From positions 977,501 through 1,041,500 of the forward strand of contig JALUTQ010000024.1 in NCBI GenBank assembly GCA_032718865.1: DNA of 64,000 bases, written 5' to 3'. This document shows positions 33,245 to 46,134 of this stretch, piece after piece. The position numbers and the translations under genes were made by a program. Position 1 is the stretch's first letter. Every line of letters starts with the position of its first letter. The stretch is from Tilletia caries (Eukaryota; Basidiomycota; Exobasidiomycetes; Tilletiales; Tilletiaceae). The notes beneath the pieces are model-generated. The model saw only the letters and a list, made by a program, of their open reading frames with translations. It was not told the DNA's origin and ran no database searches.

Positions 33245-35393
33245 TCAAAATTCGAGCTGATCCGCCCGTTTCTCAAAGACAGGCTTCCGTCTCGCTGTCG
33301 AGCCTATCCCTGTTCCTGCCCCTCCTGCCCCAGCCGCAGCAGCTCTCCCCCCCTCCTCCACACCCGCACCCTCCAGCTCAACGACAACAGGCGCACGAGC
33401 ACGAGCACCTGCCTCCTTTGCACTCGGACCGGGCGTCGGCCCAGTGGAGGAGACAGAGGCAGAAGCGGTAGCGGTAGCCGCAGCGCGGGCAGCAAGCCCC
33501 TTCGCTCGCAGGGAGGCCAGTCCACCACCTCCAAGTCCCATTCCAAGCTTGTTCATCGCGCCGCCCGTCGGATGGGGACCGCTTCCGAGAGCAGCTTTCG
33601 ACGTTGGCGAAGTAGGGGATGGAGACATTCGAGCGGTGGGAGATGGGCTTGAGGATGGTACTTGACGGGGAGATGTCTGCTGCTGCTGTTGTGATGTCGA
33701 GGTTGGACCTGTGCGCCCACCGACGGCCCTCAAACGCAGCTCCTCTTCCTTGACCCTCAACTCGTCCATCATCTTCAACACATCGCCAGCCCCGCCTCCA
33801 CCGCCAGCATGCCCTCCATTCTGCTGCTCCTGTTCCTGCTCCTCCTTTCTGGCCAGACCGACATCGTCCACCTGGAGCAACTCGAGGGTGAGTTTCTTCC
33901 GGCCGACACGGAAGGCGAGGTCGTTCTCGCCCGCGCCTGCTCCACCCCCGCCACCTCCCTCTGAGGACGCGCCCCCGGTAGCAGAGGAAGAGGAAGAGGA
34001 GGAGGGGGCAGAAGAGGAAGCGGACATGCCCCTCAAGACACTGGCGCGTACGATCTCATTGGCCGCACCGCCGATGCCCGCAGCCGAGCGTAGGACACGG
34101 ATGGCGCCTGTGTATCCATGTGCAGATTTTCGCGCTGAAGACGAGGACGAGGATGTAGTCGGAGGTATGAGCAGATGTCGGAGCGAAGGCCGGGCGTCGA
34201 AGGAGGAGAGCGCAAGGGCTGTATCAGCTATGGATGATAAGCGATGCGCGACGTCTACGGTCCCCGACTCCGACTCCAAGGAAGAGGAAGTGAGGGCGTG
34301 CGGAGATAAGGTCAGCGTGGCGATCGCTGGTATCGTCCTTCCGCTGGATGGATGTTGAGACATGCCGGGCACGGGCGGGACGGAGAGGGAGCGGAGAAGG
34401 GTCTTGATGCGGAGGAGGAAGCGGGCGAGGTCGACTGGGTGGGAGTGGGAGGTGGAGGGATGCCAGGCTGGTGAGCCGAGGGCGCGGATGTGGATGCGGA
34501 GTACGGGTGGTGGTGCGTCGGGACTGAAGCATTGAGAAGATTAGTTCCTATTTGCATTGAGTGCGCGTCTGGCAGAGTGATGCCACTCACGTTTCCTCAG
34601 CTTCGAGTTTGAGCTTTCCGACGATTTGCTGGAGTGCGTCCCATACCTGATCAAACATAGATCCAGACGACTCGGCTGGCGCAAGAGTAGAGACATCGAT
34701 GCAGTGCAGATGGCCATCTCGCTGGGCTTGTTCAAGGATGTGAGGCGATATTCTGCGTGAGAGGTCGAATGTGGAAGGGAACTCCTTCGCCGCAGGGACG
34801 GCCGAGTTTGATGATAAGGAAGCCGATGAACTGTCATCCTGGTCGGGATGAGGAGAGTTGAGGATGGGCATGTTCGCATATCGGAATGCGATCTTGAGCT
34901 GGTCGACATCGTGCTTGGCGTTGGGCTGCGTGTTGACGGGTGATGGGGATGAGACCGGAGGCGGAAGATCTCCTATTCTTGCCATGAGCGAGTGTGTGAA
35001 GTGCTGAGGCTGTTCGCCGATGATGAGATTGGTGTGCTGATGTGCGATGCCCTGTGCGAGGCCATAGGCGAGGACGAGGTCGGTGTAGGGTTCTGCTGGG
35101 ACGAGGGCCCATGGCTGGAGGGGAGCAGCGGCTGCGCGTGCTGTGGTGAGTGGCTGAGTGTAGTCTTCTGGGATGAGGAGGAGCGATGTTCCTGATGGGA
35201 TGCCCCGTCCTGCCACCAGGTCGTCGAGGGCTGGGATGCCGGTGGTGAGGAGGGCCTGAGGGAGCGATGATGTTGCTGATCGTCGCACTCCAACCGGCAG
35301 GATCGCCGCCGCCGAGGATGAAGACGGCGTCGAGGCCGATACTGCCGCACTCGCACTCGCACTCGCTCCAGTCCGCCGCTTGAACGAAGACAT
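33245..35393 (-). CDS. ELP4: Elongator complex subunit 4
   Basis: RecA-like subunit of the Elp4-5-6 ring, which works with Elp1-3 to modify wobble uridines of tRNAs. Two exons, 35393-34591 and 34523-33245, encode 693 residues; yeast Elp4 is about 460. The N-terminal domain has SLPQALLTTGIPALDDLVAG and GIPSGTSLLLIPED, in the place of a degenerate P-loop; LVLAYGLAQGIAH and FRYANMPI follow. After the intron comes LRIHIRALGSPAW, then the tail block ENDLAFRVGRKKLTLELL. The extra length is Ser/Gly/Ala-rich sequence in the second half. It is divergent from COQ1 with 141 bp between the start codons. Confidence 0.92.
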
Positions 35394-35534
35394 GGTTGCA
35401 CAGAGAGAGAGAGTCGAGTGTCTGTGCTGTTCGAAGTGAGTGCTGGGTGGAGGTTGCTCACTTGCTCACAGCAGCGACGCGCTCATCCTCGACACCGACG
35501 CGCTCAACGACGACACCGACGACACACACACCCC
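35394..35534. promoter_or_regulatory. compact bidirectional promoter of ELP4 and COQ1
   Basis: Only 141 bp separate the two divergent ATGs. It contains a GAGAGAGAGAG run near the ELP4 side and no obvious TATA box. Confidence 0.6.
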
Positions 35535-37343
35535 ATGGCTTTCACTCACCACTCACTACGGGCCCTGTCCCAACGATCACAACCACCACCAGCAGCACTC
35601 ACTCTCTCCCGCAGCACCCGACTGAGACTTCCCCCCGCCCGCCATCACTCAACACAGTCCGCCTCAGCAGCATCAGCATCAGCAACAGCATCATCGTCAA
35701 GAAGACCAGCATCGTCCCTCGCATCTTCTACCACACCACCAACAGATCCCTTCCCAGACATCGACCCCCTCCGCTCCATCAAGACAGAACTCGCATCCCT
35801 GCGCTCCTCCGTCTCCCGCTTACTCGGCTCAGGACACCCCGCCCTCGACACCATCGCAAAGTACTACTTCCACGCAGAGGGCAAACACATCCGTCCACAG
35901 ATCGTACTCCTCATGGCACGCGCAACCAACGGCCTCTCCCCGCTCTGGCCCTCCTTGCAACATCGCGCACAGAACGAGCTCGACATGAGTGTAGGAACTC
36001 CCATCAGCCCCACACACATCCTCAACGACCACAACCCACATGCCCAACAGCAGCCATCATCCACATCCTCATCAGCGTCCTCATCCACAGCACCGACGCT
36101 CCTCCTTCTCCCCACTCAGCGCAGGCTCGCAGAAATCACAGAAATGATCCACGTCGCCTCCCTCCTCCACGACGACGTCATCGACGAAGCATCCCTCCGT
36201 CGCTCCCTCCCCTCCGCACCCGCATCCTTCGGAAACAAGCTCTCCATCCTCGCTGGCGACTTCCTCCTCGGCCGCGCATCAGTCGCGCTCGCCAGGTTAC
36301 GGGACTGCGAGGTGGTCGAGCTACTTGCGACCGTCATTGCGAATCTGGTCGAGGGCGAGGTCATGCAACTCAAAGGCGCGCCTGCCCCTACTTCTTCCAC
36401 AAAGGCAGACGGGATGAAGAAGCAGGGAGAGGGGGAGGACGAGGAGGTACAAGAAAGTCTAGCAGCCTTCGAACAAGTCATCAACGCGCCATCCTCGTCC
36501 TCGTCCGCGCAAAGCAGCCCCCTCTCCTCCTTCCTCTCCTTCGACCCCATGGCATCCCTCTCCTCCTCCACATATCCAGAAGGAGGCCCCACACGTGAAC
36601 AATTTGCACACTACCTCCAAAAGACTTACCTCAAGACTGCATCCCTCATCGGCAAGTCCGCACGCGCCGCCACGATCCTCGGAGGCTGTGGCGCAGAGGC
36701 TGTTGATCGGTTTGTCGATGTTCTCAGCGTTGGGCCTGTACGCGATCAGGCCGAGGTCGAGCAAGGCAGGGAACGGTGTCGGGAGATTCGCGATGCGGCG
36801 TACTGGTTCGGCAGAAATCTGGGGATGGCCTTTCAGGTATGTTACCCCTCCCTCCCCAACTCCACCTCACACGCGGGCGTCCGTGATAGAGTGAGAACCT
36901 GATCGACTTCTGAATACACAGCTCGTCGACGACCTTCTCGACTTCCGGACCACATCCAACATGTTCGGCAAACCATCCGGCGGCGCCGATCTCCGTCTCG
37001 GCCTTGCCACTGCGCCCGTCCTGTACGCGTGGCAGGAACTCGGCACCCAGTCCGGTCTGGCAGAGATGATCGCCCGAAAATTCGAAGGGGAGGGAGATGT
37101 AGAGAAGGTAAGTCATTAACACACAGCAGACGGAGGCCGGGTTCTCATTTTCTCACGTTCTGAGGCTTCTTTCTACCCCAGGCTCTCCGACTCGTCCTCT
37201 CCTCCCAAGCACTCCAACGGACAGCCTCCCTCGCGGACCACTACGCCCAGCAAGCGCGCCAGTCGCTCGACGTACTCCCACCCAGCGACGCCAAGGACGC
37301 TCTCGTCGCCCTCACCAGGCAGGTCACCAGCAGGATGAAGTAG
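35535..37343 (+). CDS. COQ1: polyprenyl diphosphate synthase of ubiquinone synthesis, mitochondrial
   Basis: Makes the isoprenoid tail of coenzyme Q. Three exons: 35535-36836, 36922-37107, 37182-37343; 549 residues. The start MAFTHHSLRALSQRS opens an Arg/Ser-rich mitochondrial presequence; an upstream in-frame ATG (35418) is less likely. The trans-prenyltransferase signatures are GKHIRPQIVLLMARA, the first Asp-rich motif LLHDDVIDEAS, FGNKLSILAGDFLL, KTYLKTASLIGKSAR and the second Asp-rich motif LVDDLLDF. Two low-complexity inserts (after NELDMSVG and after EVMQLKGA) make it about 80 residues longer than yeast Coq1. Its stop lies 44 bp from the convergent AP-1 sigma stop, so the 3' UTRs probably overlap. 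Confidence 0.94.
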
Positions 37344-37387
37344 AGAAATGAACGTCAAAGAGCCATATAGAATACTCTTAGGCCCCA

Positions 37388-38493
37388 CTACTGCTTAGAC
37401 TTTTGCAATGCCTTTTTTGGTGCTCCCTTGCTTTTCTGGAACTGGACTGAAAGAGAGAGGCGAGGGATTGGTAATGCGATGGGAAAGGTTGCGGGGTAAT
37501 GTGTGTGGATATTATACAAAGCCTTGGACAGCGAAGAGACGATGGTCCTGCGTGCGTCGAAGGGGAGAGGGGAGAAGCCGGGTTGGATTTCGTCTCTCGC
37601 ACCCCTCATCCTGACCTGGATCCAATCCTCGCCAGTGACTGAGGGGAAGAGGAGAAGAGGGAAGGGGGCGGCCATTAGTACTATATCTAAAGCGCAAGAA
37701 AACGGAAGCAGTGTCACATACATCTTCGCTCTGCTCGGCCTCTTCGATCGTATCGCTCTGGCTGACGACCCGCAGCACCGACTTCTTCGACGACTCTTGC
37801 AGCTCGCCCCCGATGATGAGCTCGTCCAGGATCTGCAAGCAGTCAAGCACACAAGCCAAGCCGGGCGAGGGAGAGTGGGGAAGAGGAAAAAGGGAAAGAT
37901 GATGGTCAGCAGTTGAGCGTCGTGGTGGAACAAGGGGAAAGGGAGGGAGGGAACGTACTGCGTATGCTTTTTGGAAGTTGAAGATGAGGTCGAGCTCGCA
38001 CACCTGTGCAAAGAAAAGGAGCATCAGCACGACCTTCCACAACGTCCGAACAGCGGGGGCAGCATCACCGCGCGCGCACGCATAGACAGCCCACAAATCC
38101 AGCGAAGGAGACAACTCACATTCCCAAAGTACCGATCCAAAATCTCAACATACCGATGAATAATCTCCAACGTAACCAGCTCATTATCCCCGCCTCCAAT
38201 CCCACAGACAAAGAAAAGACTGGCATACCGCCGATAGACGACCTTGCTATCCTTGTACTCGAGGAAGTTGCACATCCGTGTCCGTCGGGCCAGGACGAGC
38301 TGGGTGACGTCCTTGGTGATCTTGGACTTGTGTTTGGGGGACATCGTTGAGAACCATTTGGCGAGGCGGACTTTGCCTTGCCGGGAGATGAGCAGGATCC
38401 AGTTGATCTGAGGTGACGCGCAGAGAGGGAGAGGGTGTGAGTTCCAGTGAACGATGCGCGAGTGCGTCTCCCTTGCTGCGTACTCACTCCCAT
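37388..38493 (-). CDS. APS1: AP-1 clathrin adaptor sigma subunit
   Basis: Small subunit of the AP-1 complex, which sorts cargo at the trans-Golgi and endosomes. Five exons: 38493-38488 (ATGGGA), 38407-38120, 38003-37959, 37832-37722 and 37435-37388; 165 residues. The protein reads [20 protein letters not shown], then [58 protein letters not shown] and [10 protein letters not shown]. The last exon is the least certain: the 286-nt intron before it is long for this window, and it adds a very basic tail ([15 protein letters not shown]) not typical of sigma1. The first four exons are secure. The strong resemblance to sigma1 rather than sigma2 or sigma3 rests on SSKKSVL and the EEAEQSED region. Confidence 0.88.
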
Positions 38494-38959
38494 CGTTGCG
38501 AGCGTTGCGGCACCTTCGAACGTCTTGGACGTCGGCCAGAAGCATCTGTGCATCGGTCTCGCTCCGTTCGGTTCATGGCGAGGCGATTCTCAGACTGAAA
38601 GAGATTCCTGTAATGTTTTGCAGATTTTAAGAAACAATTGCAATCGGGCAAACGGGCAAGCGGGCGAGGTGTTCTTCCTCGGCGCTGCAGCACGCAGGCC
38701 CGCCAGAGCCGTCTCAAGATGCCCCTGTCGCTGTCGACGAGTTCAGGGAGAAGGCAACGAGGAGAGGGAACTTGTTGAAAGCTGTATATTTCGTTGGCAA
38801 GTGTAAATGCAGAGAGAGAGGGAAGGGACAGGAGAAAGACTGTTCAAAGGAGATTACTATTACAGTTGATGTGTGAGTTCAAGTTTTGGTTTTGATGGGA
38901 AGATTGTTCGCGGTGAGCGAGGGAGGCCCAATATGTAAAAAAGGAGGGGGCGAACACGC
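38494..38959. other. AP-1 sigma upstream region and SAHH 3' region
   Basis: Both neighbours are on the minus strand. 466 bp without a gene. Confidence 0.5.
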
Positions 38960-40760
<1,801 letters not shown>

Positions 40761-40772
40761 TCAGAAGGACGC

Positions 40773-40779
40773 TTTTATA
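40773..40779 (-). promoter_or_regulatory. TATA box of the S-adenosylhomocysteinase gene
   Basis: TATAAAA on the minus strand, 98 bp before the ATG. The duplicated target site of the MULE-like element starts only 20 bp further upstream (40800), so all distal promoter elements were displaced by the insertion. Confidence 0.7.
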
Positions 40780-40799
40780 TGGGGCAGTGCGTTTCTTCT

Positions 40800-40809
40800 C
40801 CTCTGCGCC
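40800..40809. repeat. left 10-bp target site duplication of the MULE-like element
   Basis: CCTCTGCGCC, identical to 46125-46134. Confidence 0.88.
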
Positions 40810-41160
40810 GGCACTACGGAATTTTACAGTGAGGTTTTACAGTACTGTAAAGGTCATGCTGTAAAAGTCTTGGTCATGTTAGGGTGAAGGCGAATTTTAC
40901 AGTGCCTCGGAGGCTTTTTACCGCACGAACGCCAACTTTTACAGTCAGGGCCAATTCTTACAGCCACTGTAAAGGCTCCCGGCGGTAAAAGTCTTGCCCC
41001 CACTTGATTGAATCGGAATTTTACAGAACAATCGCAACTTTTACCGCCGCTGTAAAGGGACCGATGCGGTAAAAGTCCCCATAGCGGCTTCCGCAACCTC
41101 ATTTTTACCGCACGATGAGCCTTTTACCGCACTATGAGAAGACCACGTGGCACTGTAAAG
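40810..41160. repeat. left terminal array of TTTTACAG / TTTTACCGC motifs
   Basis: By eye about 17 copies in 350 bp, in both orientations: TTTTACAG, TTTTACCGC and their complements CTGTAAAA and GCGGTAAAA (some end in AAAG). Neighbouring copies often face each other, as in TTTTACAGTACTGTAAAG. Such subterminal motifs are the usual binding sites of transposases. Confidence 0.85.
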
Positions 41161-41518
41161 GCTGTCGCTGGCCCTGAAGCTGACCGCAACTCGGAATCTC
41201 AGTTGGCGCTCACCTTTTTGGTGGTTTATTCATCATTCCCCTCCAGAACTCGGTCACAGTCTGGCCAGACTATGTGAAAAGTTTTTTCCGCCGGACAGAA
41301 TGTTCTTATGTACGCGCACCATCTCGACACCTGCAGCACTTTGACCTCCGCCGCTCAAAATCCCGCCCTTCGAACTTTAAACAATTTTCTCCCTCCGCCT
41401 CCGCCTCCGGCTCTGACCTCCCGCCTCGCAGCTACCTACCAGCTACTCGTTAGCGTCTCCTTCCTCTTCTTCTCTGTCTCTTTCCCTCTCCTAGCCAACA
41501 CATCGCGTTTTCTCTGTT

Positions 41519-44500
41519 ATGTCTTCTTCGCCTCGTTCGGACGCTGGTATCCGCGGCAAACGAGAGCCCGATAAAAATTCTGACATTGAAATTAGCGATA
41601 GTGATACAGACAAAGCTATTGAAAGACGGCGGACTGAGACAGAGAAGAAGAGCGAGCACGGAGATGGAATGAGCGAAGACGATCAAGAATACGATCCTCA
41701 GTTTTCGGAACGCTACCCTTCTTTTTCCCGACGGGAACATCAAACACACGTTCAATCTCGACGATTGCCCCGACTGGGCGTTTCACAGCGACTGGTGTTT
41801 TTCGATCTGATCGGGTCACAAAGATCGATCACACGAGGTTCGGAAGAGGCAGCGAGAATAGGCTGATCTGTCGTGGGGTGCTAACGTGTGACAGGTGCGA
41901 AACCGTCCACCGAGCCCCTACCTCCAGCCGAAAGGCTGTCTTAACAGACTGGATCAGTGCAGGCTGTTCCGTTTGTAAAAAACTTGGGGAAGTCGGGGCT
42001 CTGCAGCACCAAAAGTGCAGTGCCGAGCTACGGCTCACGACATACCCTGAGACTCACACTAGTCTGGGGTTCTATGAACACATTGGCAAGCATGACCACG
42101 GGAAACCCCCCGTCAATAAGCCACGTCCATCTTCCAAGGTACGAACTAGACGCATCTACGCTTAGATCGATTTCGAATAGTTTATTGACCTAGCTTCTAA
42201 ATTAATTTACATAGGAACAGTTGCGTAAGATAGTCTCTGAGAACCCCCACACGAAGGCCAAGGGTCTGAGTGTAGGGAGGGTAAAGAGTGGGTCGAAGGT
42301 GACAAGGAAAATAACACCTGCTCGGCACATTGATGATGCTTTCCTTAACTTGGATCGCTTGTCATACTATCGCATCACTTTCCTAAAAGATGCCGGCATT
42401 CAGCCACGTGATGGCTCTCGAGATGGTCCCTTCCTGGATTTTCTGAACCTCCAGCGTCCTTCTGATACTGTGGTTAGTAATGCCGAGTCAGACGGCATGA
42501 ACACCCAGCAGAACGCTTCTGCAGCAAGGGAAGCGGGAACTCCCTCGCAGTTGCACCTAAAGCGGGCAAGCTTCCTATGGGATGATTTTTGCAGTAGTGT
42601 TACAGACCCCTTGGCAGCATCAGCTGTTCTGCCAACGTGATGACCGATCTGAAGACTCAGACTCAAACATCAGGCACGAGGGTGTTCTTACAGACGTAAC
42701 GTTTCGAGTCTTGGAACGTTACTATCTGTGCACTTCTAGCATATTTTTCTGTGCGTTTGGGTAGATGGGTTCCAATCCTCTGGACCGTCCTCCGAAGCCA
42801 GAAGGAGGAGGATTTTTGCGCAGCACTTTTACTATATGTTCGAGTGTCTGACCGCCAATGGTCTAAAACGGAAGGAGGTAGAGGATAAGATGGCCTCTGT
42901 GGTGGATTTCTCATTGGCCCAGCGGAACGGGTTCAAGAAGGCCTATGCTAGGTGGCGGGTTAGTTTCACTAGCCTGGCCGACCTTAGCGAAGCCGCCCGG
43001 GACGCTGAAATTGCCAGCTTTGAGGCTCATGCAGCTTCTCTGCTAAAGGGCTGCCTGTTTCGCTTTCATCAGTCTGTGAAACGGGTCAAAAACAACGGCA
43101 ATTTTGTGCGCGTTACGATGCAGGACACGTTCATGTCTCTCATCCACGCTGCCCTAGCTGCGAAGACCGAGGACGTTCTGCACACAACGTTTGCGTCGCT
43201 CTTCAACAAGTTTCCAGAGTGCACGGAATGGTTGGCATGGTGGCTGCAGTGTGATACTGCATGCATGATCTTTCGTTCTTTAAAGACGATGGACGATGCC
43301 ATGTGGGACCGGATCCCCACTTCCATCTCTGTGTTGGAGAACATGCACTCCATATATTATTTGTGCTGGGAGACCAATATGGATCTCATCACAGGGCTGC
43401 AGTGTCTTCAGGAGCTGGCGGAGCTTCTAGAGGATGAGTACGCAGCGGAGAAGCTGGGGATTGCCACAAGGTACAAACACCAAGCCGACAAGAGGCAGAA
43501 GGGGCGGAAGCGCACTGCGGCTGATCCCTCCGAGGGCTACGAGAACGATGGAAGAGCTCCGGACTCTACAGCGGATCTAAAGAAGGGGGAAAAGGCGCAG
43601 AAGGCGGCAGAGGTGAGAGCAAAGCAGCACACAGTAGCCCTTTCCCGTCGAACATGCATATTATTGCATCATCGGCCATACTGCCTTAGAGATCGCTTTT
43701 TAGCTGTTCGCTGGTTTCAATTACACGCGCGCACAGAGACTCTGGGGCAGATGGTCGGTGTAGCATCAATATAGCAACGTTTACCCGGGGGGGAAAGGGC
43801 TAACGCTTTTTCTTGCTTATATATCGAAACATAGCCACTGACAATTACTCAACTTTTTAATATGTTCACCTGCAGAAAAAGCTAGCCAAAGAAGAGCCTG
43901 CTCCACAGCCAGACTCCGAAACCACTGCCCAGGTAAGCTTCCTGTTTTGTGTGCTGAGACCTGAGGCGTGAGGGAGTAGAATCGAATCCCAGGTGGCAGA
44001 AGGTTTTTGTTTCATTCCGTGTGCTAACTGAAATACGTTCCCCGATGCAGAACGTCCCGACCGTTCGGAAGAGGAAGCACCCACCTGGTCACGTCCTCTC
44101 ATATAGCCACACAGCCCAGACTTGTTACATTACAAGCGCTCTGGAAGTCCTGTTTGCCTCCTTCCTGAGGTGCAAGGAGGAGTGGTTGGCCCTGAAGGAC
44201 AAAATGGTTCAGGGGGGGTGGGCTCAGCATTCTCACAGCTTCCCTGGAGCTGAGAGAAAGTGCCTACGGCCACAAGACCCCTGCTGCTCAGCAGAAAAAA
44301 ATTAATGCCTCTCGAGATATGGTCATTGAATACGTTATTCAGACCATGAGATGGTATGCGCCCCAGGAACATGGCAACTGGGCGTGGATCAGCCGCATCA
44401 TCGCAGAGGAGACTCAGTTTCAGGTGCAGGCTTTCTTTGCTTTGGGGGGGAGCAAGAAGTGTCTAATTGCGAGGCTGGCCACAAGTATGTGACTCAGCCT

Positions 44501-45160
44501 CGTTTTAGCCACTGCGACCTGGGGTTGCTAAGCGGGGCGGGAAACGATCACTCGGTCAATTCCAACGTTCTGGCTTTCACACAGCGTTCTGCTGCTGTGA
44601 AATGCAGGTCCTCTCAGCTTGGACTGGGGCGGTGTCCCCTCTCCTCTCACGCAACCTGTTCTGCTGTCTCCCTTCCGAAAATCCTCATGGTGGAACTGCC
44701 CTCGCAGCCACATGACGGATGCTGGACTGTAGAGCCTCTTATTGAGGTTGGAGACACAGAGTACGAGTTAGTGGGACGCATCGTTGGGACCAGCTTGGGT
44801 GGCTTTCACTTTACGGCTCTGACAATTCACGACGAAAAGTCACCCGCACCGTTCCGGTCAGCTGTTTACAGCTATAACGATTTTGACGGGGCTGCCTACA
44901 TCACTGTTGCATTGCCGAAGCCCAACGTAACCTTGCCTGCACCTGGGGACGCAGTGCCGCAGCAACTGCAGAACGTCTGCCAGAACGTTCCGTTCTCAAG
45001 CCAGATTATTTACATTGCCCGCGGGGCTGCAGCTGCCCGCCTTCAGGCAGTTGAACGCCCATTTGACCGCACACCGCCTGGAACTCGGCGGCTCTTATTC
45101 ACCCCCGTTGGTGAAATTTTGGGGTCTCGCTCGGACAGCACCCATTTATCCCAAAAATGA
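41519..45160 (+). pseudogene. MULE transposase with WRKY/GCM1 zinc finger and C-terminal USP-like protease domain, broken by frameshifts
   Basis: Pieces in order: acidic Ser-rich start (41519-41705); a segment CPDWAFHSDW in another frame; a zinc-finger region (about 41790-42138) with C-x2-C, C-x2-C and the terminal GFYEHIGKHDHG typical of WRKY/GCM1 fingers in transposons. After an intron (42139-42214) comes ARHIDDAFLNLDRLSYYR, then the first transposase Asp block TDVTFRVLERYY (near 42690), RWVPILWTVLRSQK, VVDFSLAQRNGF, LKGCLFRFHQSVKRVK and PTSISVLENMHSIYYL (42836-43612). Exon 43876-43932 leads to 44051 onward: QTCYITSALEVLF has the USP-type Cys (codon 44123), and later GGFHFTALT and VYSYNDFDG supply the His and Asn/Asp boxes. 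At least five frame changes occur, two at G7 runs (44211, 44444). Intact relatives would be needed to fix the exons. Confidence 0.72.
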
Positions 45161-45237
45161 CCGACCCTCCCCAGAACCGGGCGTCGTTCATGTATCAGGG
45201 CCCAGGGTCTGAGTTCTCTTGCTCTTACTTCCCCTTC

Positions 45238-45345
45238 TCCTCCAAAATCGTGACGACCTGATCGTCTTCCCTTACTCCTCCAAAACTGTGACGACTTGAT
45301 CGTCTTCCCCTTCTCCCCAAAATTCAGCGGCGACCTGATCGTCCG
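45238..45345 (+). repeat. three imperfect tandem units inside the MULE-like element
   Basis: The unit is about 38 bp, CTCCTCCAAAA...GTGACGACCTGATCGTCTTCC, with the third copy more diverged. It lies in the non-coding 3' part of the element, after the protease-like domain. Nothing else is recognisable up to the right terminal array. Confidence 0.7.
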
Positions 45346-45869
45346 TTTGTGCCTCCCCTCTCTTAGTGGTTCTCTTGTCAATTCCAAATAAATTGCAGCT
45401 TTGTGCAAACGACTGGCAACGCACGGCAGCATGGGACCACTCTGCACTGCTAGTTGTTCCTATAGTGGGCAAGTACGTGCTGCCCAGAGTCCAGACACAG
45501 TGATTAATTATGGGTTCTTAAATACGCATGATGCATGATGCATGATGATTCACGACGCGATGACAACCGCTGAAACATTTTAACCATCCTAATTTGCCCC
45601 GGTTGCTCATTTGCCTACATATGTATGTACCCTCTCCGATGTCAACGGACGGTGGATGGACAATCAGCGCCCAGCGATCAGCGACAGCGTCAAAGAGTTC
45701 AGAGGGAGATGCTGAAGAGCAAGACTCATATGTGAATATACACGATCAAATTTCCCACGATCCTATATGATATATAGTGATCACTGATTGCGGTGCACGG
45801 TCTGATGGACGCAGAGACTTCAGGTCTGAATTTCGAGGGTTTAATAATCGAAAGTGCAGAGATAAGGTC

Positions 45870-46124
45870 CGGAACGCGGTAAAAGTGGACGCAGATGCGG
45901 TAAAAGTACGCTTGTCCTAACCCTCAGGAGACTTTTACCGCCAAGGGACGCCCTTTTACAGCGACTGTAAAGGATTGACTGTAAAATTCGGCATTTGGCG
46001 CGGTAAAACCGAGGATAGCACTGTAAATCTCTGTTCCTCATTAGGCTCCAGCCGAGTTTTACAGTGCTGGGGTCAGATTTTACCGCCGCGCTGTAAAACC
46101 CCGACTGTAAAATTCTGTACCCTC
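45870..46124. repeat. right terminal array of TTTTACAG / TTTTACCGC motifs
   Basis: About 12 copies in 255 bp, both orientations, ending ...CGACTGTAAAATTCTGTACCCTC. It mirrors the left array in motif content, with the outermost motifs facing out. Confidence 0.85.
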
Positions 46125-46134
46125 CCTCTGCGCC
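46125..46134. repeat. right 10-bp target site duplication of the MULE-like element
   Basis: CCTCTGCGCC, identical to 40800-40809. Confidence 0.88.

Larger units (their letters stand above)
40810..46124 (+). mobile_element. MULE-like DNA transposon, complete ends, decayed coding region
   Basis: The 5,315-bp segment is bounded by an exact 10-bp direct repeat (CCTCTGCGCC), in the 8-11 bp range of Mutator-like elements. The two ends are inverted copies: the first 21 bases of each end, read inward, agree at 16 positions and share TAC then GAATTTTACAGT in the same spacing. Inside each end is a dense array of short inverted motifs. The interior encodes, left to right, an acidic N-terminus, a WRKY/GCM1-type zinc finger, a MULE transposase and a ubiquitin-protease-like domain, with several frameshifts. 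It sits between the divergent S-adenosylhomocysteinase and CDT2 genes, which would be about 660 bp apart without it. Confidence 0.85.

Noticed and set aside
40810..41160. Possible origin or centromere-type AT motif array
   Set aside because: The same motifs appear at the other end of the element in mirror layout and both stop at the target duplication, so they belong to the transposon.
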